A DNA stretch of 12,088 bases, from contig CACXFY010000096.1 in assembly GCA_902767005.1 (NCBI GenBank), positions 1 through 12,088 on the forward strand. The letters are read 5' to 3'. Made by a program: the position numbers and the translations under genes. Position 1 is the stretch's first letter. Each line of letters begins with the position of its first letter. Origin of the DNA: an uncultured Erysipelotrichaceae bacterium. GTDB taxonomy: Bacteria > Bacillota_I > Bacilli_A > RF39 > UBA660. The notes under the pieces were generated by a model. That model was not told the origin of the DNA. It did no database searches and was given only the letters and a program-made list of their open reading frames with translations. Below, in pieces: positions 1 through 6,219 of this stretch.

Positions 1-503
1 CCATTTAAATCACTATATTCAACATATCTATCATAATTCTTTAGTTTAGCAAAATCAAAAACTAAAAACTCTTCAATATACCTTACTCTATCTCTTTTAC
101 TAAAGTCACTAACATCTTTATCACTACCACGACTAAGGATCAAACTAATATCACTATTACTATACTTTTTCTTAATAAAAGCATTAATATTTTTAATTAA
201 ATGTTCTTGCTTTTGATACTTAATCTTCTTATATCTATCAATATATTTTTCATTATAATCACTACTTTCAAAAGCAGCATTTAAAGTCTTATTTTCTCCT
301 ACTTGTAAAACATAATCTTTCTTAAAATGAAATAATATATAATTACTAGCTTTTTCACTATAACCAAGTTTTTTAATAGTATTTATTTGATATCTATAAA
401 ACAAAAATATAACTAAAATAATACCTAATATTACGCAAAGTACTTTTAAAACACCAACATATGGTTCTTTTAATTTATACTTTCTTTTAGTAACTGTCCC
501 CAT
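1..503 (-). CDS. Membrane-anchored protein resembling M15-family D,D/L,D-carboxypeptidases (5' part only)
   Basis: An open frame runs from an ATG at 503-501 off the left edge, giving 167 complete codons. The start is supported by AGGTG at 510-514 (minus strand), 5 nt upstream. Residues 1-14 are basic and cytoplasmic, residues 15-36 form one hydrophobic membrane segment, and the rest should face outward. The juxtamembrane stretch IKKLGYSEKASNYI (43-56), followed by helical and Tyr-rich sequence ending in YDRYVEYSDLN (157-167), resembles the N-terminal region of VanY/LdcB-like M15 peptidases in low-GC Firmicutes, which trim peptide stems of peptidoglycan. The zinc-binding catalytic part would lie beyond the window, so the enzymatic call cannot be confirmed. 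It is transcribed divergently from the patatin operon. It could equally be another one-pass exported protein. Confidence 0.5.
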   Translation of the reverse strand, partial: MGTVTKRKYKLKEPYVGVLKVLCVILGIILVIFLFYRYQINTIKKLGYSEKASNYILFHFKKDYVLQVGENKTLNAAFESSDYNEKYIDRYKKIKYQKQEHLIKNINAFIKKKYSNSDISLILSRGSDKDVSDFSKRDRVRYIEEFLVFDFAKLKNYDRYVEYSDLN

Positions 504-524
504 AATATCACCTACTATATACAA

Positions 525-533
525 AGTATACCA
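525..533 (-). promoter_or_regulatory. Extended -10 promoter for the M15-like gene
   Basis: On the minus strand TGG immediately precedes TATACT (530-525), an extended -10 element of the TGnTATAAT type, about 22 nt upstream of the ATG at 503. No convincing -35 hexamer is seen at 17 bp spacing. Confidence 0.5.
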
Positions 534-540
534 TATTTTG

Positions 541-549
541 TGCTATAAT
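541..549 (+). promoter_or_regulatory. Extended -10 promoter for the patatin/ytqA/DUF1294 operon
   Basis: TGCTATAAT is a consensus extended -10 element (TATAAT at 544-549) 23 nt upstream of the ATG at 573, predicting a leader of only about 17 nt that includes the AGGAG at 563-567. There is no good -35 box, as expected for extended -10 promoters. It is back-to-back with the divergent promoter at 525-533. Confidence 0.6.
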
Positions 550-572
550 AGAGAAAGAAAAGAGGAGAACAT

Positions 573-1745
573 ATGAAAGCATTAGTCCTATCTGGAGGAG
601 GAGCTAAAGGCTCTTATCAAATAGGTGTATGGAAAGCACTAAGAGAATTAAATATTCACTTTGATATTATAACAGGAACATCAAGTGGAGCCTTAAACGG
701 AGCTTTAATGACACAAAATAGTTATCATAAAGCAAAAGTATTATGGAAAAAAATAAATAATAGAGTACTATTTGGTGATAATGCCGTAGAATCAACAAAT
801 AATATTGATGTTTATAAAATGTATGCCAAAGAATTCTTAAAAAGAGGCGGTATGGATGTCCAAGAACTAGAAACCATAATAAAAGACGCTATAAACGTTG
901 ATAAACTGTATAATTCTAAAATAAAGTTTGGATTAGTAACTTATAATTTAACTAAAAAGAAAGTCTATGAATTATCAAAAGACGAAATAGATAAAGATAA
1001 AATGGCTGATTATCTAATGGCATCTGCTACTTGTTATCCAGCATTCCAAAAGAAAGATATCGAAGGCTTAGAATTTATAGATGGAGGCTACTACGATAAT
1101 TTACCAATATCTTTAGCCCAAAAACTAGGAGCAGATGAAATAATTGCTGTAGATCTAAGAGCCCCAGGAATAAAAAGACATGTAAAAACAAAAGCAAATA
1201 ATATTATCTATATAAGACCAAATAATAAACTAACTAGTTTTCTTAACTTCTATAAAGAAGGAGCTAAAAAGAATATAGCATTTGGTTATAATGATACACT
1301 AAAAGTCTTTAATAAACTTGAAGGAAAAAGATTTACTTTTAGAAAAGGCGAATTAGCTCTTAATAGTAAAAAGTATATAGAAACATATACATATGTAGTA
1401 CAAGAAATAATAAATTCAAATAGATTAATAAATGACTTTAAAAAACTAAATAAATTACCAAATATCGATACTGATAGTATAAAAGAAATACTATTCAATG
1501 ACATAATGCAATCAACTGGTCATCATCTAAATCTAGATGAAACAAAAATCTACAAAGCAAAAAGCTATAATAAAAAAATAAAGAAAATAGTAACAGATAG
1601 TATAAAAAAGAACAATATTACAAAAGAAATAGAATACTATTTAATGATAAAAGAAGGAAACTATAAAGAATTAAGAAAAAAGATTTTTATAAATCCAAGA
1701 GATGTCTTACGAGCAATTTATATTTATAGTTTATTTGAAAACTAA
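573..1745 (+). CDS. Patatin-like phospholipase family protein
   Basis: This 390-residue protein is a predicted serine acyl hydrolase of the patatin family, which cleaves acyl chains from phospholipids or other lipids with a Ser-Asp dyad. The family signatures are all present: the oxyanion-hole loop GGGAKG at residues 8-13, the nucleophile elbow GTSSG at 35-39 (Ser37), and DGG at 170-172 (Asp170). The catalytic domain occupies roughly residues 1-200. The C-terminal 190 residues are Lys/Asn-rich, probably helical, and not recognisable. There is no signal peptide, so it is likely cytoplasmic or at the inner membrane face. AGGAG at 563-567, 5 nt before the ATG, fixes the start. It is the first gene of a three-gene operon, and its TAA overlaps the next ATG by one base. 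The substrate cannot be predicted. Confidence 0.92.
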   Translation: MKALVLSGGGAKGSYQIGVWKALRELNIHFDIITGTSSGALNGALMTQNSYHKAKVLWKKINNRVLFGDNAVESTNNIDVYKMYAKEFLKRGGMDVQELETIIKDAINVDKLYNSKIKFGLVTYNLTKKKVYELSKDEIDKDKMADYLMASATCYPAFQKKDIEGLEFIDGGYYDNLPISLAQKLGADEIIAVDLRAPGIKRHVKTKANNIIYIRPNNKLTSFLNFYKEGAKKNIAFGYNDTLKVFNKLEGKRFTFRKGELALNSKKYIETYTYVVQEIINSNRLINDFKKLNKLPNIDTDSIKEILFNDIMQSTGHHLNLDETKIYKAKSYNKKIKKIVTDSIKKNNITKEIEYYLMIKEGNYKELRKKIFINPRDVLRAIYIYSLFEN

Positions 1746-2671
1746 TGTTTAAATATTCAAATAGTAATAAAAGATATCATACTTTAGATTACTATTATAA
1801 AAATAGATTCCATGAAAAAGTATTCAAAGTAAGTTTAAACGCTGGTTTTACTTGCCCCAATATTGATGGAACAGTAGGAACTGGTGGGTGCATATATTGT
1901 TCTAAATCAGGAAGTGGAGAATTTGCTGGTAATGAAAAAGAGTCTATAGAAAATCAATTTATAGAAATTAAAAATATGATGTTAAAGAAATGGCCTAAAG
2001 CAAAATATATTGGTTATTTTCAAGCTCATACTAATACCTATGCTCCTGTAGAAAAACTAAAAGAATTATATGAAACAATACTAAAACAAGATAATGTAAT
2101 TGGTCTAAATATTGCTACTCGTCCAGACTCCATAACAGAAGAATGCCTAGATTATTTAGAAGAATTAAATAATAAAACTTATTTAACTATTGAATTGGGT
2201 CTACAAACAACCAATGAAAAAACATCTAAATTAATTAATAGGTGTCATTCACTAAAATGTTTTGAAGATATGGTAAATAAATTAAGAAGTAGAAATATTG
2301 ATGTAGTAGTTCATATCATAAATGGATTGCCATATGAAACAAAAGAAGATATGTTAAACACCATAAAATATCTAAATAAATTAGATATTCAAGGAATAAA
2401 AATACACATGTTAAGTATTTTAAAAGATACTCCAATAGAAAAACTATATCAAAAAGAAAAACTACATATTCTAACAAAAGAAGAATATATAGATATAGTC
2501 GTAGATCAATTAGAATTATTAAGACCAGAAATAGTAATACATAGAATAACTGGAGATCCTAAGTTAGAAGACTTAGTAGAACCAGATTGGCTAATAAAAA
2601 AGTTTTGTGTATTAAATGATATAGATAAAGAAATGGTAAAAAGAGATACATACCAAGGTAAAAAACTATGA
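1745..2671 (+). CDS. ytqA: Radical SAM protein, TIGR01212/YhcC-YtqA family (MnmL-like)
   Basis: This 308-residue protein has the usual length for the YhcC/YtqA family. The 4Fe-4S binding cysteines follow the family pattern: C37 in GFTCPN, then C49 and C52 in GGCIYC (spacing 11 and 2), followed by GSGEFAGN. Other core features are ATRPDS (about 125-130) and the HIINGLPYET strand and turn (about 190-199). As I recall from the literature, B. subtilis YtqA has been renamed MnmL and assigned to the aminomethyl-uridine (mnm5s2U) pathway at tRNA wobble positions; transferring that role here is an inference. The MnmM/YtqB methyltransferase that often accompanies it is not in this window. Translation is probably coupled to the patatin gene through the TAATG overlap, since no Shine-Dalgarno is evident. 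The end overlaps the next gene by ATGA. Confidence 0.9.
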   Translation: MFKYSNSNKRYHTLDYYYKNRFHEKVFKVSLNAGFTCPNIDGTVGTGGCIYCSKSGSGEFAGNEKESIENQFIEIKNMMLKKWPKAKYIGYFQAHTNTYAPVEKLKELYETILKQDNVIGLNIATRPDSITEECLDYLEELNNKTYLTIELGLQTTNEKTSKLINRCHSLKCFEDMVNKLRSRNIDVVVHIINGLPYETKEDMLNTIKYLNKLDIQGIKIHMLSILKDTPIEKLYQKEKLHILTKEEYIDIVVDQLELLRPEIVIHRITGDPKLEDLVEPDWLIKKFCVLNDIDKEMVKRDTYQGKKL

Positions 2672-2928
2672 ACAACATAACTATTTATTTTATTATAATT
2701 AACATAATTGCTTTCATATTCTATGGATATGATAAATATTGCTCCATAAAGAAATTATGGAGAATAAGTGAATACCATTTATTAGGCCTAGGATTAATAG
2801 GTGGTGGCATTGGTTCTTTATTAGGTATGTTATTATTTAGACATAAAACAAAAAAACTAATATTTAAAATATTAGTTCCTATCTTTATCTTATTAAACAT
2901 ATTAGTTTATATAAAAATATCACTTTAA
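2668..2928 (+). CDS. DUF1294 family small membrane protein
   Basis: This 86-residue integral membrane protein carries the DUF1294 signature: YDKYCSIKKLWRISE (about 21-35), the Gly-rich LIGGGIGSLLGMLLFRHKT segment (about 43-61), and a final hydrophobic helix. Three membrane segments are predicted at roughly 2-18, 38-58 and 67-85. The family has no established biochemical function. It is translationally coupled to the radical SAM gene through an ATGA overlap and is the last gene of the operon. Its TAA lies in the loop of the terminator hairpin, so no sequence separates the coding end from termination. Confidence 0.9.
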   Translation: MNNITIYFIIINIIAFIFYGYDKYCSIKKLWRISEYHLLGLGLIGGGIGSLLGMLLFRHKTKKLIFKILVPIFILLNILVYIKISL

Positions 2929-2944
2929 CAGTGATATTTTTTTT
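2914..2944. terminator. Bidirectional intrinsic terminator between convergent genes
   Basis: An 11-bp stem (2914-2924 with 2930-2940) closes a 5-nt loop. It is followed by a run of T at 2937-2944 on the plus strand and by TTTTTAT on the minus strand (2917-2911). The DUF1294 stop is in the loop and the convergent lipoprotein stop (2945-2943) touches the T tract. Confidence 0.85.
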
Positions 2945-4070
2945 AATAACATGGCAAATAGTATTGACCATCAGTTAATGCATAACCATTTTTTGTTTTT
3001 CTTAAAACTAAAACAGTATTCTTAGTTACCTTTCTATCGGTAAGATTATTTGAAGAATAACTCTTAGTTTTATACTTAATCTCTAAAGTTCCAACTAATA
3101 CTACATGATTACCATAATCATATAATTTTGTAGTCTTAAAGAAACCAGAATAAGAAGAATAACGTCCATCTTTAATTCTAGATAATAAATTGTTATAAGT
3201 ACTCTTCATATTATTCAATTTCTTACTATTACTATCAAAATACTTTTCATTGACTTCTTTAAATTCTTTCTTATTATTAGCTGAATTATAAACATCTTTA
3301 TAGAAATTATTTACAAAAGTTTCAGCTTTGTTATTCTTTCCAGGTACATTAAAAGTATAAGTTACATTAAATTTCTTATCTTTATAACCAGTTCTATAAG
3401 AATAAACATACTTTTCACTCTTTTTATAGTTAGTATAAGTACCAACCTTTTCTTTTACTTCTCCATTTGATCCTTTAATAACAACATCATACTTACCACT
3501 TAATACATTAGGTACCTCATAAACATCAACATCTACATCTGATATTATTGTACTAAAATCCATTTTAGGATGTTTAACTGAAATAGTACTTTTACTATTC
3601 TCTGGATCTTTTAATTTTTGGTTATCAAATTTTACTGTTGCTCCTTTAGGTACAGCTAAATATATATCTCCATCATAAAATGATTTATCATATACATACC
3701 ATTTTTCATCTACTTTAATAGTATTAAAAGTAAAAGTTTTATTATTATCTAAAGAATAAGTAACTGTAACAGTAGTATTTCCATCAGCATCTTTAATTTC
3801 TTTACCAACAGAAGCTACTTTATAATTCTTATTTCCTTTAAGTGATAATTTTCTAACCTTTACTACAGAAGCAAAAGCTTCATCTGTAAAATATGAATCT
3901 TCATGATAGAAAATGTCTTTAGCGCCACGATAATCATCTTTTACCAACATTTGCATCATAGCTTCACTAACAGTTTTTGGAGATTCATTTTTATTAGCAC
4001 CACAACCTGTTAACATCAAAGGAGTAATTAATAATACAAGCACTAATAATAAATACTTAATCCTTTTCAT
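2943..4070 (-). CDS. Lipoprotein of unknown function (NTF2-like/TcaA-like architecture suspected)
   Basis: This protein has a lipoprotein signal peptide: MKRIK, a hydrophobic core, and the lipobox LTGC with the acylated Cys at residue 23 (ATG 4070 numbering, 375 aa). It is therefore predicted to be exported and anchored to the outer membrane leaflet. A GTG at 4076-4074 opens the frame earlier but is part of the AGGTG ribosome binding site, so ATG 4070 with a 5-nt spacer is preferred. After a short linker, residues 30-135 look like an alpha/beta NTF2-type or DUF4878-like domain, followed by a beta-rich segment starting AVPKGATVKFDNQKL (about 140-154) reminiscent of TcaA-type domains. Residues 265-375 may be a second NTF2-like domain. 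These assignments are visual guesses. It is the last gene of the nfeD-SPFH operon, whose SPFH stop codon overlaps its Shine-Dalgarno. The C-terminus ends in PCY. Confidence 0.8.
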   Translation of the reverse strand: MKRIKYLLLVLVLLITPLMLTGCGANKNESPKTVSEAMMQMLVKDDYRGAKDIFYHEDSYFTDEAFASVVKVRKLSLKGNKNYKVASVGKEIKDADGNTTVTVTYSLDNNKTFTFNTIKVDEKWYVYDKSFYDGDIYLAVPKGATVKFDNQKLKDPENSKSTISVKHPKMDFSTIISDVDVDVYEVPNVLSGKYDVVIKGSNGEVKEKVGTYTNYKKSEKYVYSYRTGYKDKKFNVTYTFNVPGKNNKAETFVNNFYKDVYNSANNKKEFKEVNEKYFDSNSKKLNNMKSTYNNLLSRIKDGRYSSYSGFFKTTKLYDYGNHVVLVGTLEIKYKTKSYSSNNLTDRKVTKNTVLVLRKTKNGYALTDGQYYLPCY

Positions 4071-4078
4071 TCTCACAC

Positions 4079-4966
4079 CTACTTCTTATTATCTTTTATT
4101 GAATCAGCAATTACAGTTCCAGCAGTTACTAATCCCTGTAATTCACTTGGAACAATAATCTTAGTTGCATTACCATTAGCAACTTCAACCATTGCTTCAT
4201 AACTCTTAAGCTTTAATACAGCATCATCTGCTTTAGCTTCTTTAATTAGTTTTAAACCTTGAGCAGTAGCTTCTTGAATAGTAATAATAGCTTTAGCTTC
4301 ACCTTCAGCTTTTCGAATTTCTGCTTCTTTATGTGCATCAGCTCTAAGAATAGTACTTTCTTTTTCACCTTCAGCAATTAAGATAGCAGCTTTCTTTTCA
4401 CCTTCAGCCTTAAGTATAGCTTCACGTCTTTCACGTTCTGCTCTCATTTGTTTTTCCATAGCTTCTTGAATATCTCTTGGTGGTAAGATATTCTTTACTT
4501 CAACACGATTTACTTTAATTCCCCAAGGATCAGTAGCTTCATCAAGAATACTTCTCATTTTAGTATTAATAACATCTCTACTAGTTAAAGTTTCATCTAA
4601 TTCTAACTCACCAATAATATTACGAAGAGTAGTTGCTGTTAAGTTTTCAATTGCATTTATTGGATTTTCAACACCATAAGTATATAACTTAGGATCAGTT
4701 ATTTGAAAATAAACTACTGTATCTATTTGCATAGTTACATTATCTTTAGTAATAACTGGTTGTGGAGCAAAGTCCTTAACAATCTCCTTTAAACTAACGT
4801 TATTAGCAACTCTTTCAATAAATGGAATTACATAATGTAATCCTGTTTGCATAGTTCTATGAAAAGCCCCTAATCTTTCAACTACATAAGCTTTTGATTG
4901 TGGAATAATTCTAATTCCAGAAATAACAATAACTAATAATACTATAATTACAACAACATACCACAT
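4079..4966 (-). CDS. SPFH/band 7 (stomatin-like, QmcA-type) membrane scaffold protein
   Basis: This 295-residue protein has one N-terminal membrane helix (about 2-20) followed by the typical start of stomatin/prohibitin-type SPFH domains, IIPQSKAYVVERLG (20-33). The SPFH domain runs to about 170 (VITKDNVTMQIDTVVYFQI; ENLTATTLRNIIGELELDE; NILPPRDIQEAM). A long Ala/Glu/Lys coiled coil follows, with repeating AEGEK-type units (about 175-225), then a conserved C-terminal region (SELQGLVTAGTV). Family members oligomerise and organise membrane microdomains or modulate membrane proteases. The partner NfeD is encoded directly upstream, a classic conserved pairing. GGAGG in the last codons of nfeD, 8 nt before the ATG, fixes the start. 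The following lipoprotein is 8 nt downstream and co-transcribed. Confidence 0.95.
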   Translation of the reverse strand: MWYVVVIIVLLVIVISGIRIIPQSKAYVVERLGAFHRTMQTGLHYVIPFIERVANNVSLKEIVKDFAPQPVITKDNVTMQIDTVVYFQITDPKLYTYGVENPINAIENLTATTLRNIIGELELDETLTSRDVINTKMRSILDEATDPWGIKVNRVEVKNILPPRDIQEAMEKQMRAERERREAILKAEGEKKAAILIAEGEKESTILRADAHKEAEIRKAEGEAKAIITIQEATAQGLKLIKEAKADDAVLKLKSYEAMVEVANGNATKIIVPSELQGLVTAGTVIADSIKDNKK

Positions 4967-4968
4967 TT

Positions 4969-5391
4969 TTAATCTTCCTCCTTTTTCTCAACAATAAGTT
5001 TAACCCCATCTATTCCTTTGACAATAACTCTTTCGTCTTCTTTTATTATTTTATTACCACAAGCAGTCCAATATTTACCAAGTACTTTTACTTCACCATA
5101 ATTATCTTTAGTGATCTTCTTAGTAACTATTGCTTCTTTACCTACTACCATGTCAGAATTAGTAGCTTCTATATCACTCTTTCTAAGTTTTTTAACAATT
5201 GGCTTAGTAAGAAGTAATACAACTGCACTAACTATTGTAAATACAATTATTTGGATCAACAAAGAATCAGTAAAACTAGCAGTTATCATAGCTGCTACTG
5301 CTCCAATGGCAAACCAAATACTAACTAAATTTACTGTAACAATCTCGATAAAAAGAAGTACAACAAAAGTTATAAACCATGCCGCGAACAT
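4969..5391 (-). CDS. nfeD: NfeD-like short membrane protein (partner of SPFH protein)
   Basis: From ATG 5391 the protein is 140 residues. A hydrophobic N-terminal region (about 1-65) contains two or three membrane segments including the family-typical FIEIVTVNLVSIWFAIGA. A soluble OB-fold follows (about 80-140), with VVGKEAIVTKKI, a GKYWTA motif and ERVIVKGIDGVKLIVE. This is the short NfeD type without the serine protease domain. NfeD proteins pair with SPFH scaffolds through the OB fold, matching the next gene 2 nt downstream. An in-frame GTG at 5400-5398 is part of the AGGTG ribosome binding site and is rejected as the start; ATG 5391 has a 6-nt spacer. The gene is first in its operon, behind the promoter at 5411-5439. 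Confidence 0.93.
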   Translation of the reverse strand: MFAAWFITFVVLLFIEIVTVNLVSIWFAIGAVAAMITASFTDSLLIQIIVFTIVSAVVLLLTKPIVKKLRKSDIEATNSDMVVGKEAIVTKKITKDNYGEVKVLGKYWTACGNKIIKEDERVIVKGIDGVKLIVEKKEED

Positions 5392-5410
5392 TAAACTCAC
5401 CTCTAGCTAT

Positions 5411-5439
5411 ATTATATGTTAACTATACACATTTTTCAA
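5411..5439 (-). promoter_or_regulatory. Sigma-A-type promoter of the nfeD-SPFH-lipoprotein operon
   Basis: On the minus strand TTGAAA (5439-5434) is separated by exactly 17 bp from TATAAT (5416-5411), 20 nt upstream of the nfeD ATG. This is among the best consensus promoters in the window. Confidence 0.8.
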
Positions 5440-5448
5440 CAAAAATTC

Positions 5449-5477
5449 TTGTTTAAAAACAATTAGTATAATATAAT
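5449..5477 (+). promoter_or_regulatory. Sigma-A-type promoter of the Ig-like membrane protein gene
   Basis: TTGTTT (5449-5454), a 17-bp spacer and TATAAT (5472-5477) lie 24 nt upstream of ATG 5502. The -35 box is only 9 bp from the -35 box of the divergent nfeD promoter. Confidence 0.75.
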
Positions 5478-5501
5478 GATAATAAGATAGGAGTATTGTA
5501 T

Positions 5502-6194
5502 ATGAAAAAGATATCCTTAAATAAAAAAGATAACAAAGTCATTGCTATAACTCTTGCTAGCTGGGGAATTATTATGATTGCAACCAGTTTGTTTATTGGT
5601 GGAGGAAAAGAACCAATCATAAAAACATCTTATAGTGTAGCAATTAACGAAGGTCAAGTAATGCAATTTAAAACAAATGAAATAAAACTAAAAGACATTG
5701 AATTAGAAATAAATACACCATTAAGTGTAGATATAAAAGACTATCTAGAAGATTATAAAAGTATTGATGATGCTATTCTTAATTCATTAAAACTAGATAC
5801 AAGTGATGTTAATGTAACACAAGCTGGTAAATACACTTATACTATTACGTATAAAAAGAAAAAATATACTGGTACAGTAACTATAAAAGAAAAAGAGTTA
5901 CCTAAAGTAGATATTGTATTAAAAGACTTAACATTAAATACAACTGATGCATTACCAACTGACTTATCTGCATACATATCTAATAAATTAACAGATGAAG
6001 TAAAAAAACATATTACTCTTGATTTATCACAAGTACCAAATCCTATGAAACCTGGTAACTTTAAATATAGTGTAACTTATAATGGTACTTTGTATACAGC
6101 AACAATACATATATTAGAACCACAAAAGAAAGAAGAACCAAAAACTGTTATTATTACACCAACAGTTGAAGATGATCAAAAAGATGAAACATAA
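5502..6194 (+). CDS. Membrane-anchored protein with two tandem Ig-like repeats, function unknown
   Basis: ATG 5502 is chosen over an in-frame TTG at 5496 because AGGAG (5489-5493) lies 8 nt before the ATG but only 2 nt before the TTG. The 230-residue product has a basic N-terminus, one membrane helix (about 13-33) and an extracellular remainder. Residues 61-130 and 137-206 look like two copies of one beta-sandwich unit. Each begins with an I-x-L-K-D strand (IKLKDIELEI; IVLKDLTLNT), continues through a helical D-Y/A-I segment, and closes with a G-[KN]-[YF]-[TK]-Y-[TS]-[IV]-T-Y strand and a T-[VI]-[TH]-I end, as in bacterial Ig-like (Big/DUF5011-type) domains. The C-terminal 24 residues are Pro/Glu/Asp-rich and unstructured. 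There is no sorting signal. A role as an envelope adhesin or scaffold is an inference. Confidence 0.8.
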   Translation: MKKISLNKKDNKVIAITLASWGIIMIATSLFIGGGKEPIIKTSYSVAINEGQVMQFKTNEIKLKDIELEINTPLSVDIKDYLEDYKSIDDAILNSLKLDTSDVNVTQAGKYTYTITYKKKKYTGTVTIKEKELPKVDIVLKDLTLNTTDALPTDLSAYISNKLTDEVKKHITLDLSQVPNPMKPGNFKYSVTYNGTLYTATIHILEPQKKEEPKTVIITPTVEDDQKDET

Positions 6195-6219
6195 AAAGAC
6201 CAATAAGGTCTTTTTTTTT
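6193..6219. terminator. Bidirectional intrinsic terminator between Ig-like gene and fhs
   Basis: A 9-bp stem AAAAAGACC/GGTCTTTTT (6193-6201 with 6207-6215) closes an AATAA loop and is followed by T at 6211-6219. The minus strand also has a T5 tract on its exit side. The stops of both convergent genes (6192-6194 and 6220-6218) touch the hairpin edges. Confidence 0.85.

Noticed and set aside
5111..5422. Plus-strand open frame of 103 codons opposite nfeD
   Set aside because: It lies wholly opposite a well-supported nfeD gene on the minus strand, has no ribosome binding site, and its peptide is the antisense of hydrophobic coding sequence.
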